Assembly (NCBI GenBank): GCA_949361645.1
Contig: OX442425.1
Location: forward strand, 7,051,818-7,115,817
Direction: 5' to 3'
Length of the DNA stretch: 64,000 bases
DNA from: Spongilla lacustris
Taxonomy: Eukaryota; Porifera; Demospongiae; Spongillida; Spongillidae
Within the stretch, counting starts at the first letter, position 1; the number at the start of each line of letters is the position of its first letter. Made by a program: the position numbers and the translations under genes. The notes under the pieces were generated by a model. That model did no database searches. It was not told the origin of the DNA and was given only the letters and a program-made list of their open reading frames with translations. Of the stretch, positions 55,401 to 63,270 are shown piece after piece.

Positions 55401-58400
55401 GCTATGCAAAACATGTGGGACAGTTAAGCCATAGCCACGCAGACTAGTGTGGTAAAATAGATACTGGCTTGTAGCTCTTTCCTTATATTTTAGTATCTAA
55501 GTAATGCAGTGTGCCCGACACGTTTGGTTCATGACGTGTATATGTTTAGAAAAGGGATAGATTAGGGCAACATCGGAAGAATGAAGAGCACATGTAGCGC
55601 AGTGTCTGCACTCCATGGAGAGTGTCAGTGTTTCTATTTCTTTGACCCCGACTATCAGTCTGCCTCCACCAATGGCCTGCCCTCTTACCATGCACATATG
55701 TGTTAGAAAGGATTTTAGAATGTTTTTAGTATGATAGCTTTCCTTCCTAACAGTGTAAATTTTGAAATCTGTTCGGGATGCACACGTGTGTAGTGGAAAC
55801 TGAGATCAGATCATGGTTTACTTTAACAGTGCCACTACACTGCCACCAGGTCCTCACATTTTTTCTACCGAGGTATCAGGTGACTGTATCCTACTATTCA
55901 CAACTGTGTGGTGTGCTTATCATGTTGACCAGGACATTTGAACACCTTGTCCAGCAGTGACCTGTCCAGTACAAGTGCTATGCATCACATCCCAACCCAT
56001 GGACGAATATCTCTCCCCCAAAATGTTGCCAGTTTGCACCCTTAAGAGAGTAGGGTACAAGTTGGATGATGTCCAGCAGTGGGTGCATGAGCCAGTCCAG
56101 CCACCTCTCCCTGTATGCCTCCAGTCTTTGCTGATGTTGGAAACATGGCAGCCAAAGCAGTTAACTATTTTGTTGAGGATGGGTACTTTGGAGTGTATGG
56201 GGTACCCAGGTGTGACACAGTGTACTTCATGGAGGCCTTCCACTATGCCATAGAGCTGGGTCACCAGTACTGAGTCTCAATAGTTGAATATGGCACCCAT
56301 TCAGTGCACTTACCCAGACCATGGTCCAGCCGTTTGGTTACCTCACCATGTTTCACACCAGATATCTCAAACTGTGAAGTCTAAAAGCATTTGAATGTCT
56401 TTCATATGTATGTACCTGGATTTTAATAGGATTTTATAGGATATGCATTTGTGTGGATACAGGTGTGGATGACAAGTGTTAATAACCATTAAGTGGCCCT
56501 GTTGCCAACTCTTAATGTCTATTGTCCTGAATGTCCACCCGGGGGTACAATTGGACACCCGGGTGGACAGCAAAAAAAGTTTTTGCCATTTGGTCACGGA
56601 AGGGACCTGGCTGCATTTAACGGTACTGGCTTACAGAACAAGTCGTTTCAGGATCGGGCCGAGATACGTAAGGCTTAAATCCTTTCAGTACTCGTAAAAC
56701 AACCCGTGCTAGCGGACCTATCCATTACGCTCCTTCGATCCGCACGGAGCGTAATGGATAGGTCCGCTAGCACAGCTCGTTCTACATGTACCAAAAGGAT
56801 TTAAGCCTTGCTTATCTCGGCCCAATCCTGAAAAGACTTGTACTATAAGCCAGTACCATTAAATGCCACTAGGTCCCTTCCGTGACCGAACGGCAATAAC
56901 TTTTTTGCTGTCCACCTGGGTGTACAATTGTACCCCTGGGTGGACATTCAGGACAATAGACATTGAACACAGGCGAGGGGGTCCCCTCATGATTGGCCTA
57001 ATATGAGTACAGAGACGAGAGAGGGCCACCACTGTTTGACAGTACCATAACCGGAGGGGGCGGAACTCAAGCATGAAACGGAGAGAGGGGGAGGGGGGTG
57101 GACGGGGAATCGATTGATCCCCACAATCCCCCCTGGCTACGAGCCTGCATGTAAACATTTGCAACTGATTTTGTACATATTCATGTACATGTACATCACC
57201 TCTGATTAAAATCTAACCCAACTGGCTTAAGATGATATATTACATGTACATTGTTAACCTGGAAATGGCACCTACAACACTGAAGTGACAAGTAATTATT
57301 TGTACCTATGACATCATTATGACATCAGCATGTACACAAGCTTGCTGAACTAAGGCAATACAAGAGTACAGTGTATGTGTACAACAACAGTGTACATGTA
57401 CCAACCTTATTAGTGTGATTGACATTAGCTCCTGCTTCAATGAGTGTCTTCACTACATCAAGATATCCTTCATCACTTGCTTTCATCAATGGACTCCAGC
57501 CATCCTGTAATACAAATATCATCATAACCAGAGGCTTGACATGAGGAGGTGGTGGGTGAGGGGAGCTAGGAGAGGGAGGGAGAAGAAGATACAATGTATG
57601 GCAATAAAGGCCTCACCATTTCTCCATGGGTACAAGTGTTCTATGCCCCACCCATAATATTGGAATGGATGGTCCCCATGTGTACAATAGGGATGGATGG
57701 TCCCCATGTATACAATAGGGATGAATGGTCCCCATGTGTACAATAGGGATGAATGGTTCCCATGTGTACAATAGGGATGGATAGTCCCCATGTGTACAAT
57801 AGGGATGCATGGTCCCCATGTGTACAATAAGGATGGATGGTCCCCATGTGTCCAATAGGGATGGATGGTCCCCATGTGTACAATAGGGATGGATGGTCCC
57901 CATGTGTACAATAGGGATGGATGGTCCTTACGTGCAAAATAAGGATGGATGAGTGGTGAAGTAGTGGCATTATCCACAGATGTACATTTTCATGAGTTAT
58001 TAAATCCACCATTAACAGATGTATGTGAAAACACAAACTCTCTACAGCATTGTTCACCATACAGCCTGTAAATTGTATCTTAAACTGGCATATCATACAT
58101 TTTTGCACTGCATGTATATATGTTGTAAGTAGGCAGCTAATTGGGGATGAGGTGATTACATATTAATAATCATTGTGCAATAACCACTATTTATTATCTC
58201 AGTTATTGGATTGTGACAGTTTATGCCTTTCCCTTATAAATGAGCACTTGTGGGGACCTTCCCTCATACATGTACATGTACCATTATTAATCAACATGGT
58301 GATTCCTAAAGATCACTATGAAGCTACATATCAAATTACAAAATGCCATAAAAGCCAAAGTATTTTTATTAAATGTGCGCAACAATGTATCACTTTCCCC

Positions 58401-59550
58401 CCAAGACAGTGGGTGTGGCAGTTTTTCAAGTATAGTAGTGTGCACCACAGGTTTGGTTCATGGCATGTATATTTTTATAAAAAGGGAATGAAATTTAGAT
58501 TAGGGCAACATTGGAAGAATGAAGAGTGCGTGCAGCAAAGTGTCAGTACCTCGCAAGAGTGTCGGTGTTTCTGCTCCTTCATCCCCGACTATCACTCTGC
58601 CTCCATCATTGGCCTGCCCTCTTATCATAGTTTTGTTATACGCATTACCAGTGATTTTAGTAGTATCAAAGGTTTCCTTCCTAACATTGTAAATTTTCCC
58701 CAAAAGTTGCAATCTGTTCAGCATGCACACATGTGTAGTGGAAACTCAGATCAGATCATGGTTTACTGTAACAGTGCCACTACACTGCCACCAGGTATTC
58801 TTTTGTAGTTCTGATATCAAATAATTTTCTACCTAGGTATCAGGTGACTGTTTTCCTACTATTCACAATCTGGTACTAGTGGATACACCTGTCCAGTGTG
58901 TGGTGTGCTTATCATGTTGACCAGGACATTTGAACATCTTGTCCAGCAGTGACCTGTCCAGTACAAGTGCTATGCATCACATCCCAACCCATGGACGAAT
59001 ATCTCTCCCCCAAAATGTGGCCAGTTTGCACCCTCAAGAGAGTAGGGTACAAGTTGGATGATGTCCAGCAGTGGGTGCATGAGCCAGTCCAGCCACCTCC
59101 CCCTGTATGCCTCCAGTCTTTGCTGATGTTGGAAACATGGCAGCCAAAGCAGTTAACTATTTTGATGAGAATGGGTACTTTGGAGTGAATGGGGTACCCA
59201 GGTGTGACACAGTGTACTTCATGGAGGCCTTCCACTATGCCATAGAGCTGGGTCACCAGTACTGAGTCTCAATAGTTGAATATGGCACCCTTTCAGTGCA
59301 CTTACCCAGACCATGGTCCAGCCGTTTGGTTACCTCACCATGTTTCACACCAGATATCTCAAACTGTGAAGTCTAAAAGCATTTTAAGCTCTTTCATATG
59401 TATGTGTGTGGATTTTAATAATGCATTTGTGTGGATTCAGGTGTGGATGACAAGTTAATAAGCATTAAGTGGCCCTGTTGCCAATCCCTTTATAAATATA
59501 TTATCTCTGCCTAAACACAAGCCCATACCAAGGAAATCTGGTGGAGGGGG

Positions 59551-59589
<39 letters not shown>

Positions 59590-62500
59590 GGAAAAGAAAG
59601 AAGGGATTCCCCTCACGATTGGCCTAATATGAGTACAGAGAGGAGAGAGGGCCACCACTGCTTGATACAAAAAGCTGCGATCCTATCATGCAGCTTAAGG
59701 CTTGATGCAAAATTGTTATAGTATGATAACTGGAGGGGGAGAACTCACGCATCAAACAGAGGGAGGTAGGGAGGGGGGAAATCGAATTGAATCAAACCCC
59801 CCACCCCTCCCCCCTCTCCCTGTGCCTGGATGTAAACAAATGTTGTACATATACATACAACCATGATTAAAATCTAACCCTACATACTCATGGTTCATTA
59901 CATGTACATTGTCAACCTGCAAATGGCACCAACAACACTGAAGTGACAAGTAATTATTTGTACCTATGACATCATTATGACATCAACATGTACACAAGCT
60001 TGCTGAACTAAGGCAATACAAGTGTACAGTGTATGTGTACAACAACAGTGTACATATACCAACCTCATTAGTGTGATTGACATTAGCTCTTGCTTCAATG
60101 AGTGTCTTCACTACATCAAGATGTCCTTCATCACTTGCTGTCATCAATGGACTCCAGCCATCCTGTAATTCAAATGTCATCATAACCAGAGGCTTGACAT
60201 GAGGAGGTGGTGGGTGAGGGGAGCTAGGAGAGGGAGGGAGAAGAAGATATGGCAATAAAGGCATATCACTCTGCCTCCATCATTGGCCTGCCTTCTTATC
60301 ATAGTTTTGTCATATGTGTTACCAGTGATTTTAGATTGTTTGTAGTATAATAGGTTTCCTTCCTAACATTGGCAATCTGTTCAGCATGCACACATGTGTA
60401 GTGGAAACTCAGATCAGATCATGGTTTACTTTAACAGTGCCACTACACAGCCACCAGGTATTCTTTTGTAGTTCTGTTATCAAATATTTTTCTACTTAGG
60501 TAACTGGTGACTGTTTTCCTACTTTTCACAACCTGGTACAAGAGGATATACCGGTCCGGTGTGTGGTGTACTTATCATGTTGACCAGGACATTTGAACAC
60601 CTTGTCCAGCAGTGACCTGTCCAGTACAAGTGCTATGCACCACATCCCAACCCATGGACGAATATCTCCCCCCCAAAATGTTGCCAGTTTGCAACCTCAA
60701 GAGAGTAGGGTACAAGTTGGATGATGTCCAGCAGTGGGTGCATGAGCCAGTCCAGCCACCTCCTCCTGTATGCCTCCAGTCTTTGCTGATGTTGGAAACA
60801 TGGCAGCCAAAGCAGTTAACTATTTTGATGAGGATGGGTACTTTGGAGTGAATGGGGTACCCAGGTGTGACACAGTGTACTTCATGGAGGCCTTCCACTA
60901 TGCCATAGAGCTGGGTCACCAGTACTGAGTCTCAATAGTTGAATATGGCATCCTTTCATGCACTTACCCAGACCATGGTCCAGCCGTTTGGTTACCTCAC
61001 CATGTTTCACACCAGATATCTCAAACTGTGAAGTCTAAAAGCATTTTAAGCTCTTTCATATGTATGTGTGTGGATTTTAATAATGCATTTGTGTGGATTC
61101 AGGTGTGGATGACAAGTTAATAAGCATTAAGTGGCCCTGTTGCCAATCCCTTTATAAATATATTATCTCTGCCTAAACACAAGCCCATACCAAGGAAATC
61201 TGGTGGAGGGAGAGGGGGGGGGGGGGGGGGGGGGGGCGTTGGAAAAGAAAGAAGGGGTTCCCCTCACGATTGGCCTAATATGAGTACAGAGAGGAGAGAG
61301 GGCCACCACTGCTTGATACAAAAAGCTGCAATCCTATCATGCAGCTTAAGGCTTGATGCAAAGTTGTTATAGTATGATAACTGGAGGGGGAGAACTCACG
61401 CATCAAACAGAGGGAGGTAGGGAGGGGGGAAATCGAATTGAATCAAACCCCCCACCCCTCCCCCCTCTCCCTGTGCCTGGATGTAAACAAATGTTGTACA
61501 TATACATACAACCATGATTAAAATCTAACCCTACATACTCATGGTTCATTACATGTACATTGTCAACCTGCAAATGGCACCAACAACACTGAAGTGACAA
61601 GTAATTATTTGTACCTATGACATCATTATGACATCAACATGTACACAAGCTTGCTGAACTAAGGCAATACAAGTGTACAGTGTATGTGTACAACAACAGT
61701 GTACATATACCTACCATATTAGTGTGATTGACATTAGCTCCTGCTTCAATGAGTGTCTTCACTACATCAAGATGTCCTTCATCACTTGCTGTCATCAATG
61801 GACTCCAGCCATCCTGTAATTCAAATGTCAACATAACCAGATGCTTGACATGAGGAGGTGGTGGGTGAGGGGAGCTAGGAGAGGGAGGGAGAAGAAGATA
61901 TGGCAATAAAGGCATATCACTCTGCCTCCATCATTGGCCTGCCTTCTTATCATAGTTTTGTCATATGTGTTACCAGTGATTTTAGATTGTTTGTAGTATA
62001 ATAGGTTTCCTTCCTAACATTGGCAATCTGTTCAGCATGCACACATGTGTAGTGGAAACTCAGATCAGATCATGGTTTACTTTAACAGTGCCACTACACT
62101 GTCACCAGGTATTCTTTTGTAGTTCTGATATCTAATATTTTTCTACTTAGGTAACTGGTGACTGTTTTCCTACTATTCACAACCTGGTACAAGAGGATAC
62201 ACCGGTCCAGTGTGTGGTGTGCTTATCATGTTGACCAGGACATTTGAACACGTTGTCCAGCAGTGACCTGTCCAGTACAAGTGCTATGCATCACATCCCA
62301 ACCCATGGAGGAATATCTATATATATAATAGCTCATACCAAGCTCATAACTCAAGCATCTATATATATAATAGCTCATACCAAGCTCATAACTCAAGCAT
62401 CAAACAGAGGGAGGGAGGGGGAGGGGGGGATTCGAATTGAATTGAGCCCCCCCCCCCCCCCCGTCTGGATGTAAACAATTGTTGTACATATACATACAAC

Positions 62501-62809
62501 CATGATTAAAATCTAACCCAACATACCCCTGGCTTAAGATGGCATATTACATATACATTGTCAACCTGCAAATGGCACCTACAACACTGGTGACAAGTCA
62601 TTATTGGTACGTATGACATCATTATGACATGAACATGTACACAATCTTGCTGAACTAATACAATACATGAGTACAGTGTATGTGTACAACAACAGTGTAC
62701 ATATACCTACCATATTAGTGTGATTGACATTAGCTCCTGCTTCAATGAGTGTCTTCACTACATCAAGATGTCCTTCATCACTTGCTGTCATCAATGGACT
62801 CCAGCCATA
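36388..62809 (-). CDS. Ankyrin-repeat/TKL-type protein kinase gene (5' end outside window)
   Basis: Exons read on the minus strand: 62711-62809, 61715-61813, 60064-60162, 57406-57504, 48838-48939, 41523-41621, 40301-40393 and the terminal exon 36388-37485. All have AG/GT borders and phase 0. Each of the first six is one ankyrin repeat ([20 protein letters not shown], then [10 protein letters not shown]). The seventh is a diverged ankyrin-like helix pair, and the last carries a coiled coil and kinase. The architecture suggests a cytosolic scaffold-kinase; its substrate is unknown. The gene runs off the right edge and more ankyrin exons are expected there. Large introns hold an LTR element and a hAT element. 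That all exons belong to one transcript is inferred from order, strand and phase. Confidence 0.65.
37490..38530. other. Intron sequence, no exon seen
   Basis: Last intron of the ankyrin-kinase gene. A C homopolymer lies at about 38509-38528. No coding signal was found. Confidence 0.35.
38536..38661. mobile_element. 126-bp foldback MITE
   Basis: ggtagtctcgtacccagatc and its reverse complement frame the element, and the arms gcggatgtattacatcaccg pair almost perfectly around a short loop (about 38590-38610). Confidence 0.85.
38870..39060 (+). repeat. Dispersed repeat, copy 1
   Basis: The segment with aaagaagcatccgc, gcaagcactgtatataac and tacggagaattcct recurs at 39732-39955 with insertions and substitutions. 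No coding content. Confidence 0.7.
39732..39955 (+). repeat. Dispersed repeat, copy 2
   Basis: Second copy of the segment at 38870. It contains about 30 extra bases after the tatataac motif and lacks the gccgcc triplet repeat. Confidence 0.7.
40301..40393 (-). CDS. Ankyrin-like exon before the kinase exon
   Basis: After acceptor tttcccatcag the exon reads [20 protein letters not shown] and [11 protein letters not shown] before gtacac; 93 nt, phase 0 to 0. [16 protein letters not shown] fits the paired helices of a diverged capping ankyrin repeat. The acceptor sequence equals that of both kinase exons. Confidence 0.65.
40400..41520. other. Intron sequence with a duplicated flank block
   Basis: 41236-41345 (gaagtcaaataaacatcca and following) recurs at 47166-47265. 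The segment around 40560-40610 (gatctttgaaatggtataat) recurs at about 48185-48225. No exon is seen. Confidence 0.45.
41523..41621 (-). CDS. Ankyrin repeat exon
   Basis: One 33-residue ankyrin repeat, [20 protein letters not shown] to NHTNK, between acceptor tgtattacag and donor gttggt; 99 nt, phase 0. It carries the canonical -G-SPL-A---GH-DVV--L---GA-VN pattern. Confidence 0.85.
41776..42005. repeat. 28-bp minisatellite, left part
   Basis: About eight copies of ggtccccatgtgtacaatag plus ggatggat, interrupted by the LTR element at 42006 and resumed in phase at 46276. Its opposite-strand open frames are artefacts of the period. Confidence 0.9.
42006..42173 (-). mobile_element. 3' LTR of Ty3/gypsy element
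   Basis: 168 bp, about 90 percent or more identical by eye to 46105-46275. In element orientation it begins TG-AGTGAACTTATGAAC and ends GGCATCGACA. A purine tract (gggaggggag) precedes it, as expected for the polypurine primer. Flanking gatg at 42002-42005 is the target duplication. Confidence 0.85.
42280..44020 (-). pseudogene. Pol: RNase H and integrase of the LTR element
   Basis: The first half carries the RNase H signatures [16 protein letters not shown] and [20 protein letters not shown]. The second half carries the integrase zinc-binding HHCC region ([14 protein letters not shown] to CVQCQRAK), the core start [12 protein letters not shown], the second catalytic Asp in [12 protein letters not shown], and the Glu in [14 protein letters not shown]. 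Past about 42430 the frame loses the expected integrase tail. It is joined upstream to the RT only by a frame change near 43960. Confidence 0.8.
43928..44700 (-). pseudogene. Pol: reverse transcriptase of the LTR element
   Basis: RT motifs in order are [52 protein letters not shown] and YIDDVLIAS (YIDD at 44240-44251), then [19 protein letters not shown] of the thumb. A stop or shift near 44176 splits the thumb off, and another shift near 44700 separates the RT from the protease-side frame. The catalytic YIDD is present. Confidence 0.85.
44700..45170 (-). pseudogene. Aspartic protease region of the LTR element
   Basis: [20 protein letters not shown] is readable with the catalytic DTG at 45136-45144, followed by [15 protein letters not shown], a typical C-terminal flap/dimer region. 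A stop codon lies directly before FLVDTG in this frame while the gag-side frame is open across it, so expression would have needed a frameshift or the region is decayed. Confidence 0.75.
45222..46064 (-). CDS. Gag of the LTR element (intact frame)
   Basis: From [17 protein letters not shown] the frame is open for 280 residues. [20 protein letters not shown] is the capsid start typical of the gag proteins of this Ty3/gypsy group. After a basic Arg/Ser/Pro stretch comes [18 protein letters not shown], a variant zinc knuckle at the nucleocapsid position. The protein would form the capsid of the element. It is the only element gene without a visible break. The start Met lies about 40 bases after the 5' LTR. 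Confidence 0.85.
   Translation of the reverse strand: MAAKSSATSDSGDADPLTRPQTTVSAVSIKLPPFWPNDPEVWFAQVEAQFATRGVIVQKTRFDYVISSLNPEFALEVRDLILNPPTETPYDSLKNELVKRTTASEQRKLQQLISGEELGDRKPTQLLRQMQQLLGDRLSASADAASFFRELFLQRLPANIRMVLASTDSTMDINKLADMADKVIEVSAPSVSAITSSAHSTDVKELREEVARLTDLVASLTTGPYHSRRRSTPRPRRSQSPAPTSASPAQDSLCWYHRRFGDKAKNCHDPCSWENSPAGR
46087..46104 (-). promoter_or_regulatory. Primer-binding site of the LTR element
   Basis: Immediately after the 5' LTR, in element orientation, the sequence is TTTGGTGACCCGTGACG. The TGG start fits pairing to a tRNA CCA end. The tRNA identity was not determined. Confidence 0.6.
46105..46275 (-). mobile_element. 5' LTR of Ty3/gypsy element
   Basis: 171 bp, starting TGTAGTGAACTTATG in element orientation and ending GGCATCGACA. 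Followed on the plus strand by gatg (46276-46279), matching 42002-42005. Confidence 0.85.
46276..46345. repeat. 28-bp minisatellite, right part
   Basis: The array broken by the LTR element resumes with ggtccccatgtgtacaatag and decays after two to three units. Confidence 0.8.
46560..47054 (+). pseudogene. Second Ty3/gypsy element: integrase C-terminal fragment
   Basis: On the plus strand [26 protein letters not shown] and [19 protein letters not shown] match the end of Ty3/gypsy integrases (DLVWL, YRIQ, VHFDRLKPC patterns). The pieces are split over two frames. A purine tract, ggaaggggggtg, closes it. It is a different family and the opposite orientation to the nearby complete element. Confidence 0.7.
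47055..47165 (+). mobile_element. LTR fragment of the second Ty3/gypsy element
   Basis: Right after the purine tract the sequence begins tgatgtaatagaac, has a TATA-like tataaaa at 47099, and includes gttcttattaca. The right border is uncertain. No partner LTR is in the window. Confidence 0.5.
47166..48835. other. Intron sequence, no exon found
   Basis: It starts with a copy of the 41236 block. An ankyrin exon would be expected near 47450 by analogy but none is present. The stretch to 48830 shows no supported coding sequence. Confidence 0.35.
48838..48939 (-). CDS. Ankyrin repeat exon (diverged, 34 residues)
   Basis: It reads [20 protein letters not shown] and [14 protein letters not shown] between acceptor cttaccag and donor gtaagc; 102 nt, phase 0. 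It is one codon longer and clearly diverged from the GWSPLMTAS group. Confidence 0.8.
49440..49570 (-). pseudogene. hAT C-terminal dimerisation domain relic
   Basis: [20 protein letters not shown] matches the hAT dimerisation signature (xEAERSFSxLRRIKTxLRST), followed out of frame by [12 protein letters not shown] in the place of the usual LLHIHREIP. Confidence 0.75.
50254..50600 (-). pseudogene. hAT transposase middle region relic
   Basis: [20 protein letters not shown] and LSIASSC, then [18 protein letters not shown], correspond to the IxxxYPxAxYVHCxAHxLNLV block of ZMYM1-like transposases. Past [11 protein letters not shown] the frame decays. Confidence 0.8.
50521..51840. mobile_element. 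Insertion inside the hAT element
   Basis: The transposase reading ([13 protein letters not shown]) stops at 51841 and resumes at 50520. The 12 bases gcttgcaccata flank both sides (50509-50520 and 51841-51852) and contain the target duplication. The ends share ggattggcaacgc and tagat-type sequence in inverted orientation. The interior has a second copy of the right end near 51287-51332. No transposase is recognised. Confidence 0.7.
51843..52310 (-). pseudogene. hAT DUF4371 region relic
   Basis: Pieces [35 protein letters not shown] and [20 protein letters not shown] match the order and spacing of the DUF4371 domain (FxxRQGIAxRGH, then TQNExI, then ADExxD). The catalytic Asp is plausible in IIADKVQD. 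Several stops and frame changes. Confidence 0.8.
52317..53335. mobile_element. 1.0-kb TIR element inside the hAT element
   Basis: It begins cagagccgccggaagg and ends ccggctccggcggccctg, which are inverted with few mismatches. ataat flanks both sides exactly (52312-52316, 53336-53340). No transposase is recognised, so it is non-autonomous. It interrupts the transposase between the zinc finger and the RQGIA motif. Confidence 0.75.
53342..53676. mobile_element. 335-bp foldback MITE inside the hAT element
   Basis: gaccccttg-ccgtgtcatcccggg and its reverse complement form the ends, with TA on each side. The arms pair for about 90 bp, including ggccatattgttttggccc and its complement. It sits against the right target duplication of the 1.0-kb element. 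Confidence 0.85.
53700..53975 (-). pseudogene. hAT TTF-type zinc finger relic
   Basis: [20 protein letters not shown] resembles the PWLxYSxxxDxxFCxxC start of TTF zinc fingers, and [15 protein letters not shown] the following HxxHxxA helix. Frames are broken between. Confidence 0.55.
54124..54441 (-). pseudogene. hAT transposase N-terminus relic
   Basis: [20 protein letters not shown] opens a frame of about 105 residues before a stop. Position and basic-acidic composition fit the disordered N-terminus of these transposases; no motif proves it. Confidence 0.4.
54580..55640. other. Intron sequence, no exon found
   Basis: No coding or repeat structure stands out. Confidence 0.3.
56514..56964. 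mobile_element. 451-bp foldback MITE
   Basis: Ends aatgtctattgtcctgaatg and its reverse complement. Inner arms such as gtgctagcggacctatccat pair across a short centre near 56735. Units U1 and U2 lack it at the equivalent point after ggccctgttgcca. Confidence 0.85.
57406..57504 (-). CDS. Ankyrin repeat exon
   Basis: [20 protein letters not shown] to NHTNK; 99 nt, phase 0, acceptor tgtattacag and donor gttggt. Confidence 0.85.
57663..57950. repeat. 28-bp minisatellite (U0)
   Basis: About ten copies of ggtccccatgtgtacaatag plus ggatggat with scattered substitutions. Opposite-strand reading frames are artefacts. Confidence 0.9.
59548..59588. repeat. Poly-G run (U1)
   Basis: About 40 bases, almost all G, the longest homopolymer in the window; the equivalent run in U2 lies near 61215-61238 and is shorter. 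Confidence 0.7.
60064..60162 (-). CDS. Ankyrin repeat exon
   Basis: [20 protein letters not shown], with [11 protein letters not shown] in place of [10 protein letters not shown]; 99 nt, phase 0. The Gly-to-Arg change falls in the conserved turn. Confidence 0.85.
60266..61914 (-). repeat. Ankyrin-exon duplication unit U2
   Basis: 1649 bp, nearly identical throughout to U1. It contains the ankyrin exon at 61715. Confidence 0.88.
61715..61813 (-). CDS. Ankyrin repeat exon
   Basis: [20 protein letters not shown] to NHTNM; 99 nt, phase 0. Its donor is gtaggt where other copies have gttggt. Confidence 0.85.
62711..62809 (-). CDS. Ankyrin repeat exon
   Basis: [20 protein letters not shown] to NHTNM; 99 nt, phase 0, donor gtaggt. 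It is the most 5' exon of the gene in the window. Confidence 0.85.
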
Positions 62810-62959
62810 CTGTAATACAAATATAATCATAAACCAGAGGCTTGACATGAGGAGGTGGTGGGTGAGGGGAGCTAGGAGAGGGAGGGAGAAGAAGATATGG
62901 CAATAAAGGCCCCACCATTTCCCCATGGGTAAAAGTGTTCTATCCCCCACCCATAATAT

Positions 62960-63270
62960 TGGAATGGATGGTCCCCATGTGTACAATAGAGATGGATGGT
63001 CCCCATGTGTACAATAGGGATGGATGGTCTCTAGGGATGGATGGTCCCCATGTGTACAATAGGGTTGGATGGTCCCCATGTGTACAATAGGGATGGATGG
63101 TCCCCATGTGTACAATAGGGATGGATGGTCCCCATGTGTACAATAGGGATGGATGGTCCCCATGTGTACAATAGGGATGGATGGTTCCCCTGTGTACAAT
63201 AGGGATGGATGGTCCCCATGTGTACAATAGGGATGGATGGTCCCCATGTGTACAATAGGGATGGATGAGT
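62960..63270. repeat. 28-bp minisatellite (U3)
   Basis: About 11 copies of the same unit as at 41.8 and 57.7 kb, with one short unit near 63029. Confidence 0.9.

Larger units (their letters stand above)
55650..58590 (-). repeat. Ankyrin-exon duplication unit U0
   Basis: The unit runs from the tctgcctccaccaatggcct block through the conserved 114-codon frame, a MITE, the ankyrin exon at 57406 and a 28-bp minisatellite. It is the most diverged unit and the longest. Confidence 0.7.
58590..60265 (-). repeat. Ankyrin-exon duplication unit U1
   Basis: It begins tatcactctgcctccatcat and ends just after the G/A-rich gagggagggagaagaagata block that follows the ankyrin exon. It is nearly identical to U2 but lacks the minisatellite. 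Confidence 0.85.
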
